From positions 1 through 64,000 of the forward strand of contig NZ_KB893269.1 of assembly GCF_000374065.1 (NCBI RefSeq): DNA of 64,000 nucleotides, given 5' to 3'. Shown piece by piece: positions 27,776 through 34,354 of this stretch. The position numbers and the translations under genes were made by a program. This DNA comes from Spirosoma luteum DSM 19990 (GTDB taxonomy: Bacteria; Bacteroidota; Bacteroidia; Cytophagales; Spirosomataceae). The number at the start of each line of letters is the position of its first letter. Position 1 is the first letter of the stretch. Under the pieces are notes generated by a model. It made no database searches. It had not been told where the DNA came from and saw only the letters and a list, made by a program, of their open reading frames with translations.

Positions 27776-28961
27776 TGGAGAATTTTTATACGGCCATTGA
27801 GGAAGTGTAAAAATAAGATTCCTGCTGACTGGGCGTACCGTAATTCAATATTGAATGCTTCCGTCGGCGCAGGGCGGCCTGTGCCGTTGTACCAACCCTC
27901 GATATACTCGAAGGTGGTCAACCGAGCCGCAGCCCGCGTCGCAAAATAAGTATGGTTGATCATCTCGCACTTGAGGGTCTTGAAAAAGCTATCAGCAACC
28001 GCATTATCCCAACAATTGCCTTTACGACTGCTCCGGCAGCCTGGTCATACTTTGCACCACCGGCAAATCCTTTAGTTCATCCCTAAATTCAGTGCAGGCA
28101 TATTGGATACGGCACCGGCCGCCCGGCTCGGTCCGAATGAAACAGAAGTTGACCACCTATTGATCTGTTTGTGAGGGCCATACGCCAAGCTTCTACACTT
28201 GTCTCCACTACTTTCATACTATCTCTCATGGCCCAACCAACCACTTTTCGGTCGGCCAGATCCAAAATTACGATTAGATAAAGACACCCCTGACCCGTAG
28301 CGATGTAGCAGGGCGGCCTGTGCCGTGATGTCTGAGACCCACTTTTGCCCTGGTTTATCAGCCGTGAACTCTCTATTCAGCACGTTTTTAGCTATTGGGT
28401 AATCACGATTTGATTCCGTAGTCTGCCCCCGATACTTTTTACACGTAATGCTGCGAATCCTGGCCTTCTTCATGATTCTGGCAATGCAGTTACGGGATGC
28501 TTTCACGCCCTGCTCGCGGAGCTCATCCGCAATCCGGGCCACCGTGGCGCGGGACTTCCGTAACGACACTGGCTTTTGCCATGTACTCGTCGGATGCGAT
28601 ATTTCCCGTCTCCCCTGGAGAAGATGCTGACCGCCGGGGTATATCGCGCTCCATCTGAGCCTCTCTAAGCTCTCGTTGCAACCTTCTGATCTGTTGCTGT
28701 TCGTCCGTAAGGGTGGTATTGGCAAGCAGGATTCGATCGTTTTTTTGTGCCGTTGCCTCCATTTACTGATTCGTCCCGGATCGATGTCCAGTTCGTTGGC
28801 GGCCTCTTGAATTGATCCTTTTGCATACGATAACTCGACCGGTACGCCGGAGCGGGCCATTTCCTTGAAGGCTTCGTCGAACACACACGGTCCGCCGTTG
28901 CGGTCGTTTAACCATGGTCAAATTGAAGTTTGTCCCCAAATCTGCCTAAAAAAAGTCTCCA
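27776..28961 (-). mobile_element. Degenerate IS3-family insertion sequence, 1186 bp
   Basis: The ends are imperfect inverted repeats: TGGAGAATTTTTATACG from 27776 inward, and TGGAGACTTTTTTTAGG read inward from 28961 on the other strand (14 of 17 match). Ends with TG and CA fit the IS3 family. Between them lie remnants of both IS3 transposase frames. No clear 3-4-base target duplication is seen at the flanks (TAT on the left, GTC on the right), as expected for an old or rearranged copy. Confidence 0.75.
27840..28912 (-). pseudogene. IS3-family transposase, multiply frameshifted
   Basis: Read leftward from ATG 28912, the pieces are: MVKRPQRRTV, then shifted to FDEAFKEMA...VELSYAKGSIQEAANELDIDPGRISKWRQR (OrfA helix-turn-helix), IRRLQRELREAQMERDI (leucine zipper region), ATVARIADELREQGVKASRNCIARIMKKARI and KPGQKWVSDIT (start of the DDE core), GCLYLIVILDLADRKVVGW in another frame, and finally [25 protein letters not shown], the usual OrfB end. 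At least four frame changes separate these pieces, so no active transposase is made. Confidence 0.85.
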
Positions 28962-28988
28962 GTCAAATGTAGCAACTCCAGATCAACA

Positions 28989-29141
28989 GTACAGAGTAAT
29001 TCACCTGCTACGTTTGTTCCATTCGGCATGCTTGCTTTTGGGTACGGTTTATTGATGGTAGCGTATAGGGTAGAAAGCTATAAGTCAAAAGCATTTTTCA
29101 AACAGCTTTTAGAAGCAGAGGACCCGGCAGCCGGTCTATAA
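28989..29141 (+). pseudogene. 3' remnant of a paralogue of the gene at 24989-25513
   Basis: Bases 28989-29122 match 25367-25500 with seven substitutions in 134 positions. The frame is open and continues to its own stop at 29139-29141 with a different tail (EDPAAGL). Several changes alter amino acids (for example His to Tyr and Leu to Phe). The 5' three quarters of the gene is missing; the IS3 element ends 27 bases upstream, so insertion or deletion linked to it probably removed the rest. Confidence 0.75.
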
Positions 29142-29227
29142 CCAGCAAGCGATTTTCGGGAAGTCCCATAAGCATTTTTCTGCCTGTTGGCCAAGCTAAC
29201 AGCTTATCAAAGAATAGTTAGGCCTTT

Positions 29228-29280
29228 TAACTCAATTGCGTCCACACAAGCTAAACGGCTGTATAGACGCAATTGAGTTA
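29228..29280. repeat. 15-bp perfect inverted repeat
   Basis: TAACTCAATTGCGTC at 29228-29242 and its complement at 29266-29280 flank 23 bases. No T-run follows. It lies in the 319-base gap after the gene remnant, where no gene is seen, and could be a terminator or the trace of a small palindromic element. Confidence 0.5.
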
Positions 29281-29393
29281 TATATGTTTACGAGTTAGCG
29301 GTCATTGTAACGGACAGCCCAACGAATCCTGACCGTCTGACAACTTAGGATTAGACAACAGGCCTTTACTTTCCTGCTCCTTTCTAAATACAT

Positions 29394-29433
29394 TAAATAT
29401 TTATTAATAAACAATAAATATTTATTACGTTTG
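29394..29433 (+). promoter_or_regulatory. Promoter and putative operator of the DUF2975-HTH pair
   Basis: The 13-base sequence TAAATATTTATTA occurs twice in direct orientation, at 29394-29406 and 29415-29427, 21 bases apart, i.e. two helical turns on the same face. The second copy overlaps TACGTTTG (29426-29433), an exact TAnnTTTG -7 box, 27 bases before the ATG. This is the expected layout for repression by the small HTH protein of the operon. Confidence 0.6.
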
Positions 29434-29460
29434 CTACACAAATAAATATATAACATCACT

Positions 29461-29940
29461 ATGAAAGGAGTTTCGATACTATTTCTTCAGGCAGTCATCG
29501 TGCTTATCGGCATCGTGGTACTGGCCATTTTGATCCGGGTTCCCCTAACGGAGGGAAGAGCCACCAACCGGGACTTGTTCAGCATTTACGCTGACCCGTT
29601 CATCCTGTATGGCTACGCAGCGTCAATTGCTTTTTTTGTTGCCCTGTATAAGGCGTTCAAACTACTTGGCTACATTGGCCAAAATAAAGTTTTCTCGTCA
29701 GACTCGGTTAATACCTTGAAGAGTATAAAGCACTGTGCCATCGTACTAAGTGTTCTGATTGTGTTGGCGGGACTATACATCAGACTATTCCACGATAAAG
29801 AAGACGACCCAGCGGGTTTTATCGCCCTTTGTATCGTGACTACTTTCGTGTCTATCGTATTTGCTACGGCTGCGGCAATAGGCGAAAAACTCCTGCAAAA
29901 TGCCATTGATCTGAAAGCTGAAAACGACTTAACAATTTAA
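29461..29940 (+). CDS. DUF2975 membrane protein
   Basis: The 159-residue protein has four membrane helices (near residues 8-27, 46-64, 92-108 and 120-145), the topology of DUF2975. These proteins are regularly paired with a small YozG-type HTH protein, as here (three bases apart). The function is unproved; an interplay in which the membrane protein senses a signal and the HTH regulates the pair is inference from the pairing. Confidence 0.85.
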   Translation: MKGVSILFLQAVIVLIGIVVLAILIRVPLTEGRATNRDLFSIYADPFILYGYAASIAFFVALYKAFKLLGYIGQNKVFSSDSVNTLKSIKHCAIVLSVLIVLAGLYIRLFHDKEDDPAGFIALCIVTTFVSIVFATAAAIGEKLLQNAIDLKAENDLTI

Positions 29941-29943
29941 GCT

Positions 29944-30171
29944 ATGCCCATTATTGTAAACGTAGACGTGATGATGGCAAAGCGAAAAATTTCATTGAAT
30001 GAGCTTTCTGAACGAGTTGATCTAACGTTATCGAACCTTTCTATCTTAAAGACAGGGAAGGCGAAAGCCATACGCTTTAGCACTTTAGAGGCCATTTGTA
30101 AAGCACTAGACTGCCAACCAGGTGATATTCTGGAATATGTAACTGACGAAAAAAATCCAACGACCCCCTAA
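29944..30171 (+). CDS. Small HTH regulator (YozG/XRE type)
   Basis: A 75-residue protein that is almost entirely one helix-turn-helix: MMAKRKISLNELSERVDLTLSNLSILKTGKAKAIRFSTLEAICKALDCQPGDILEY. This is the Cro/C1-like YozG family. It is the partner of the DUF2975 protein encoded three bases upstream and the likely ligand of the repeated site at 29394-29427. Confidence 0.92.
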   Translation: MPIIVNVDVMMAKRKISLNELSERVDLTLSNLSILKTGKAKAIRFSTLEAICKALDCQPGDILEYVTDEKNPTTP

Positions 30172-30413
30172 CAGGCGGTTTGGCAACAGGGCGGGGCGCC
30201 GACTGTATGCTCCACTTTTATTCTCCACTCAGCAGTAGTCCGGGCTTGACCAGTAAAGCCGAGCAGTAGAATAAACTATGAGCGTTCACTTATACATTTA
30301 GCATCGGTGACGGCTGACGATTTCCAACTACCGCCACATTGCCAAGCCACAAATTGATTGGTGTCACTTTACAAGACCTTCAGAGTTCGACAATTCTTTA
30401 TAAATTTGTTTTT

Positions 30414-30638
30414 ATGCAAGTACAGGTAGATATAGACTTCAATCAGCTGCTCAAAATTGTGAAAACCCTGCCTTCAGGACAATTGCAACAATTAAAAGCC
30501 GAACTAGAAAAAGAGACAAAAAGCGACAAGTCCGCTGACTTAGAAAGGTTGCTTTTGAACGGTCCGACTGCCACTAAAAAGCAATTGGATACTATGGCTA
30601 AGAACAGAAAAGCTATCAATCAATGGCGGACAAAATAA
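30414..30638 (+). CDS. Antitoxin-like protein of the PIN pair
   Basis: The likely start is ATG 30414 (MQVQVDIDFNQLLKIVKTL), giving 74 residues. An in-frame ATG at 30339 would add 25 residues that do not look coding. The protein is short, charged and helical (SGQLQQLKAELEKETKS), with a basic C-terminal tail (MAKNRKAINQWRTK), like many antitoxins that neutralise PIN RNases. Its last 16 bases overlap the toxin gene. An exact TAAATTTG box (30401-30408) ends five bases before the ATG, so the mRNA may be almost leaderless. Confidence 0.7.
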   Translation: MQVQVDIDFNQLLKIVKTLPSGQLQQLKAELEKETKSDKSADLERLLLNGPTATKKQLDTMAKNRKAINQWRTK

Positions 30639-31012
30639 TATTGGTTGACACCTCCATACTTATTGACTATTATCGTAAGACCGACAAAGAAAAATCCGTT
30701 TGGATAAGCTTAGTGCGACAAAGTTATTCGTTCGCCGTTTCCACCGTGACCAAATATGAGATTTACGCAGGGGCGACAACCAGTCAGTTAACATTTTGGG
30801 ACACTGTTTTTCAAGCCATTACTGTAATACCGCTAGATGAACTTTCGGTAGACACCGCCGTGATTCTCAATAGTGCTTTGAAAAGAAAACGGAAGCAAAT
30901 AGATCTAGCTGATCTATTCATTGCAGCAACTGCAGTTGCCCACAACCTTTCCTTAGTGACATTAAACAGAAAGCACTTCGACAGGATAGACAACTTGAAC
31001 GTGTTAGAATAA
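30623..31012 (+). CDS. vapC: PIN-domain ribonuclease toxin (VapC-like)
   Basis: PIN toxins cleave RNA with Mg2+ and stop growth unless bound by the antitoxin. The 129-residue protein shows the acidic set: Asp9 in LVDTSILID, Glu46 in TKYEIYAG, Asp94 and Asp97 in QIDLADLFIAATA; the last position in VTLNRKHF is Asn115, a common variant. Its start overlaps the antitoxin gene, typical of a translationally coupled toxin-antitoxin pair. The pair sits in the accessory region among pseudogenes. Confidence 0.88.
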   Translation: MADKIILVDTSILIDYYRKTDKEKSVWISLVRQSYSFAVSTVTKYEIYAGATTSQLTFWDTVFQAITVIPLDELSVDTAVILNSALKRKRKQIDLADLFIAATAVAHNLSLVTLNRKHFDRIDNLNVLE

Positions 31013-31368
31013 GGCAAATGCACAAAAAGGGTGTTGGTGCATGTGGAGCGGGGCGTTGGAGCAGTCGATTTCAGTTCCCTATCAGCAGCATCAGATGGAC
31101 GTTAACTATTTGGCTTTAGCTCTTGACTTTAAATTGAAATCGAGCAGCTGTTCTAGACTGAACGTAATAAAATATCCTACCTACAGCAATACCTGTCCGT
31201 TACTTTTCCAGCCTAATTTAAAGAAGCGAATTTCTGGGTAACTATTATACAAAAATGGGAACCACCCGTACGGCCCGCCGTCGAGGTTCCCATTTTTGTA
31301 TCAAGTGCGTTTCAATTAGTTCGTTGCCAGCTTAAACAACGTTTTGAACATTGGCTAAGTCTCAATCT
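31013..31368. other. Intergenic region with a bidirectional terminator
   Basis: No gene is accepted in these 356 bases; a 66-codon frame at 31041-31241 shows no motif. The bases TACAAAAATGGGAACC at 31248-31263 pair perfectly with 31285-31300 across 21 bases, with A- and T-runs in the arms, a likely terminator for both the toxin-antitoxin side and the convergent M13 peptidase gene. Confidence 0.6.
31248..31300. terminator. Bidirectional terminator
   Basis: A 16-bp perfect stem (31248-31263 with 31285-31300) whose outer part is A/T-rich (AAAAATGGG...CCCATTTTT). It separates the PIN toxin operon from the convergent peptidase gene ending at 31369. Confidence 0.75.
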
Positions 31369-33387
31369 TCACCAAACTACTATCCGGTCCTTTTCGGGCT
31401 TGTACATTTTATTGCCCGGCTGCACACCGAAGGCGTTGTAAAAAGGCGTGAAGTTCATGAGCGGGCCGTTTACGCGCCACCTGGCTGGTGAGTGTGGATT
31501 GGTGTTTACATACGTTCCCATAAACGCATCCGTGGTTTTTACGCGCCAGATTCGGGCAATCGAGATAAAGAACCGCTGCTCGGGCGTGAAGCCATCCAAT
31601 TTCGTCGTACTCTTCCCCTGCTCGGTCAGTTTAAAGGCATCGTAGGCAATGGCCACCCCGGCAATGTCGGCGGTATTTTCGCCCACGGTCAAGGCCCCTT
31701 TCACGTGTACGGAATCCAGCACCGTAAATTGGTTATACTGGTCAATCACCTGTTGGGTTCTCGCTTTGAATTTGGCGTAGTCCGCTTTGGTCCACCAGTT
31801 GGTTACGTTGCCGACTTTGTCATATTGGGCACCCTGATCGTCGAAGGAGTGGGTTATTTCGTGGCCAATCACCATGCCGATACCGCCATAGTTCAGCGCA
31901 TCGTCGGCATTCACGTCGAAATAAGGCGGTTGCAGGATGCCTGCTGGAAAAACGATTTCGTTGAGGGGTGGATTGTTATAGGCCGTTACCGTGGGCGGGG
32001 TCGTGTGCCATTCCGTCCGGTCGACGGGCTGCCCTACGTTAGCCAGGCTGTAGTCGTACTCATTCTTAGCCGCCGACAACCGGTTTTCAAAATAGGCGTC
32101 CCGCTTCACGTCCACCTTTGAGTAATCGCGCCATTTGTCCGGATACCCGATTTTCTCGGTGAAGGCATACAGTTTGTCTTTCGCCCGGGTCTTGGTCGAA
32201 TCGCTCATCCAGTCCAGTTTGTTGATGCGGGCTTCGAAGGCTTTTTTGAGGTTACCGACCAGCACTGCCATTCGTCTCTTGGCCTCCTCCGGGAAGTACT
32301 TTTTCACGTATAACTGCGCTAGTGCTTCGCCCAGCGAACCATCGACCGCCTGCGTCATGTCTTCGGCCCGGGTTTTCTTTACCGCCTGTCCGGTCAAGAG
32401 TTTGGTGTACGCAAAATTCGCATCCACAAACGGCTGGCTCAGGTACGTGGCGTAGTTGGTCAGGGCATGGGCTTTCAGATAAACTTTCCAGTCATCGATG
32501 GGAATGGCGGTCAACAGCGTATTCAGTTTGTCGTAATACCCCGGTTGGGCCACATTGACGGAGTCAGCCCGTACCCCCAGGTCGGTTAACAGGGTTGTCC
32601 AGCGCAAGTCAGGCTGTTTTTTCGCCATATCAGCCACCGCCATTTTGTTGTAGTTCGCCTTTACTTCCCGGCGTTCGATATTCGTTTTGTGGGCCGTAGC
32701 CAGTTGTTTCTCAATATCATAGGTAAGGGTCGCATTTTTCCCTGCCGTAGCTGCGTCGGTTCCGGCCAGTTGGAACAGGCGGGTGAGGTAGTTCCGGTAC
32801 CCTCGTTGAATACCAACCGTCGACGAATCGGTCTTCATGTAATAATCCCGCTCTGGCAAGCCGATGCCGGTTTGTGCAAACTGCGCAATATTGACCGAAC
32901 TTCGCCGGTTATCGGGCCCTACGTAAAACCCAATGATGGACCGGTTACCGGCTTTCTGCTCATCGGCCACTAACTTCAGCAACGAAGAAACATCGTTTAC
33001 GGCATCGATACGGGTGAGCAGGGGTTTGATGGGGTCATATCCCCGTTTGTTGTTGGCCGCTATGTCCATGCCCGACGCGTAAAAATCGCCCACTTTTTGT
33101 TCGAGGCTCCCGGCCGGAAATTGCCCGGCCGAAACGCTGTCCAGGATACCCTGCAGCCGGATGCGCTGGGGGTAGTTCATAAAGGAATACGCCCCCACGC
33201 CCGCCTGACTGGCTGGTATGCGGGCGGTGTCAGTCCAGATGCCGTTGGCGTATTTGAAAAAATCATCGCCAGGCTTTTTCGTTGCGTCAATGCCCGTGAT
33301 GACAACGCGGTTTGTGGTCGGCATGGACGCTCGCTGACAGGCAACTGCCAGTAACAGCGTCAGCGAGAAATAAAGAAGTCTTTTCAT
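31369..33387 (-). CDS. M13 family metallopeptidase lipoprotein
   Basis: A neprilysin/endothelin-converting-type zinc peptidase of 672 residues. The signal ends AVACQRAS (lipoprotein Cys17), so it is envelope-anchored. The metal site is HEITH (about residues 509-513) in IGMVIGHEITHSFDDQGAQYD, with the third ligand Glu in GENTADIAGVAIAYDAF, and the substrate-binding AYNNPPLNEIVFPAGILQPP. The C-terminus ends in NKMYKPEKDRIVVW, the usual PEKxCxVW with the Cys replaced. Bacterial relatives degrade peptides outside the cytoplasm. Confidence 0.95.
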   Translation of the reverse strand: MKRLLYFSLTLLLAVACQRASMPTTNRVVITGIDATKKPGDDFFKYANGIWTDTARIPASQAGVGAYSFMNYPQRIRLQGILDSVSAGQFPAGSLEQKVGDFYASGMDIAANNKRGYDPIKPLLTRIDAVNDVSSLLKLVADEQKAGNRSIIGFYVGPDNRRSSVNIAQFAQTGIGLPERDYYMKTDSSTVGIQRGYRNYLTRLFQLAGTDAATAGKNATLTYDIEKQLATAHKTNIERREVKANYNKMAVADMAKKQPDLRWTTLLTDLGVRADSVNVAQPGYYDKLNTLLTAIPIDDWKVYLKAHALTNYATYLSQPFVDANFAYTKLLTGQAVKKTRAEDMTQAVDGSLGEALAQLYVKKYFPEEAKRRMAVLVGNLKKAFEARINKLDWMSDSTKTRAKDKLYAFTEKIGYPDKWRDYSKVDVKRDAYFENRLSAAKNEYDYSLANVGQPVDRTEWHTTPPTVTAYNNPPLNEIVFPAGILQPPYFDVNADDALNYGGIGMVIGHEITHSFDDQGAQYDKVGNVTNWWTKADYAKFKARTQQVIDQYNQFTVLDSVHVKGALTVGENTADIAGVAIAYDAFKLTEQGKSTTKLDGFTPEQRFFISIARIWRVKTTDAFMGTYVNTNPHSPARWRVNGPLMNFTPFYNAFGVQPGNKMYKPEKDRIVVW

Positions 33388-33469
33388 AGTTTGTTATTCA
33401 CGTGTACTAGTCAATTCGTACCATCTAAAGGTAGTCAATATAGGAGCGGAACAGATACTGCCCGATTCA

Positions 33470-33650
33470 CTCCGTAATTTTGTTCCCGGTCAATGTGGGG
33501 CGACTGTCCTGCGCGCTGTTTAAACAACCGGTCGTTTCGGCATTCCAATAGAGTGCTGTGACTGGCTGAGCACCAGCCAATAAGCAATCTCGTTAACGGT
33601 TTTGCTCCGGTCAACGATTTCCTTTCCGGATAGCACAATTGGGAAGTCAT
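33470..33650 (-). pseudogene. AraC regulator remnant (C-terminal end)
   Basis: Read leftward, one frame gives EIVDRSKTVNEIAYWL, and after a frame change near 33545 RLFKQRAGQSPHIDRE. These match the end of AraC proteins such as the neighbour at 36720-37631 (SKSVSQVAYELGF, MRLFKQRVGQSPNEYR). The rest of the gene is missing. It lies divergent to the molybdenum hydroxylase genes, the same relation that the intact AraC gene has to the aldo-keto reductase gene. Confidence 0.7.
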
Positions 33651-33677
33651 AATCAGGAATATTGGTAGAAAAATCAG

Positions 33678-33720
33678 TAATCTGTATACCATTCATTTCA
33701 GTCGTATATAAGACCTTTGT
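33678..33720 (+). promoter_or_regulatory. Promoter of the molybdenum hydroxylase genes with shared AraC-type site
   Basis: GTAATCTGTATACCATTC (33678-33695 within the line from 33661) is followed after 18 bases by ACCTTTGT, a -7-like box preceded by AG. The same 18 bases recur before the aldo-keto reductase gene at exactly the same distance from ACCTTTGT. There is no -33 TTG, as expected for a promoter that needs an activator bound at this site. Confidence 0.65.
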
Positions 33721-33780
33721 AACAACCGCCTTTACCTGCAATCTGTAGGCTTAGGCTTCTCCGACATAACCCCCAGAAAC

Positions 33781-34236
33781 GTGGCTACGTACAATCTAAA
33801 AATCAACGGAAAAATCAGGCAGGTAAACGTCGATTCATCGACGCCCATGCTTTGGGTATTACGCGATCATCTGAATATGCCCGGCACCAAGTACGGCTGT
33901 GGCATCGCCCAGTGCGGAGCCTGCACCGTTCATCTGGACGGAACGGCGGTTCGCTCCTGCCAGTTGCCGGTGTCGGTTGTCGGAAAGCAGGCAATTACTA
34001 CCATTGAAGGCTTATCGGCCAAGGGCGATCACCCCGTCCAGAAGGCGTGGCTGGAACACGACGTAGCCCAATGCGGCTATTGTCAGTCGGGTCAAATGAT
34101 GAGCGCGGCTTCGTTGCTAAATACCAACCCAAAGCCCACCGACAGCGATATTGATGCCGCCATGAGTGGCAACATTTGCCGCTGTGGTACGTACCTGCGC
34201 ATCAAAGAAGCCATCAAATCAGCCGCTGTAAAATAG
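33781..34236 (+). CDS. (2Fe-2S) subunit of an aldehyde/isoquinoline-type molybdenum hydroxylase
   Basis: The 151-residue protein carries both 2Fe-2S clusters of the xanthine oxidase family: Cys40, Cys45, Cys48 and Cys60 (plant-ferredoxin type, [17 protein letters not shown]) and Cys98, Cys101, Cys133 and Cys135 (CGYCQSGQ and NICRCG). The start is GTG 33781; no ATG is in frame nearby. It passes electrons from the molybdenum subunit encoded 118 bases downstream. It most resembles isoquinoline 1-oxidoreductase alpha (IorA-like), but the substrate is unknown. Confidence 0.92.
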   Translation: MATYNLKINGKIRQVNVDSSTPMLWVLRDHLNMPGTKYGCGIAQCGACTVHLDGTAVRSCQLPVSVVGKQAITTIEGLSAKGDHPVQKAWLEHDVAQCGYCQSGQMMSAASLLNTNPKPTDSDIDAAMSGNICRCGTYLRIKEAIKSAAVK

Positions 34237-34315
34237 TCATTAATTGGTCATTTATTGTCATTAAGTAGTCATTGATAGTCGTTAATTGCAAAAACAGCTA
34301 ATGACTATCAATGAC
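34236..34315. repeat. Helically phased GTCATT repeat array
   Basis: GTCATT starts at 34236, 34247, 34257 and 34268, and GTCGTT at 34278: spacings of 11, 10, 11 and 10 bases, one per helical turn. Two inverted copies (AATGAC) follow at 34300 and 34310. The segment 34268-34284 pairs with 34299-34315 with one mismatch. It fills the gap between the two hydroxylase subunit genes. It may be a protein-binding array, a stem controlling the second gene, or a simple slippage repeat. Confidence 0.7.
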
Positions 34316-34354
34316 CACATAACAACCACCCAATGAACCTAAATAACTTAAGAC

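Noticed and set aside
27773-28964. Target-site duplication of the IS3 element
   Set aside because: The flanking triplets do not match (TAT and GTC), so no duplication can be claimed.
31041-31241. 66-codon ORF after the PIN toxin gene
   Set aside because: Low-complexity peptide without motif, in a gap that mainly holds a terminator.
34236-34315. GTCATT repeats as a CRISPR array
   Set aside because: The unit is six bases with 4-5-base gaps; there are no spacers and no cas genes. No CRISPR array is seen anywhere in the window.
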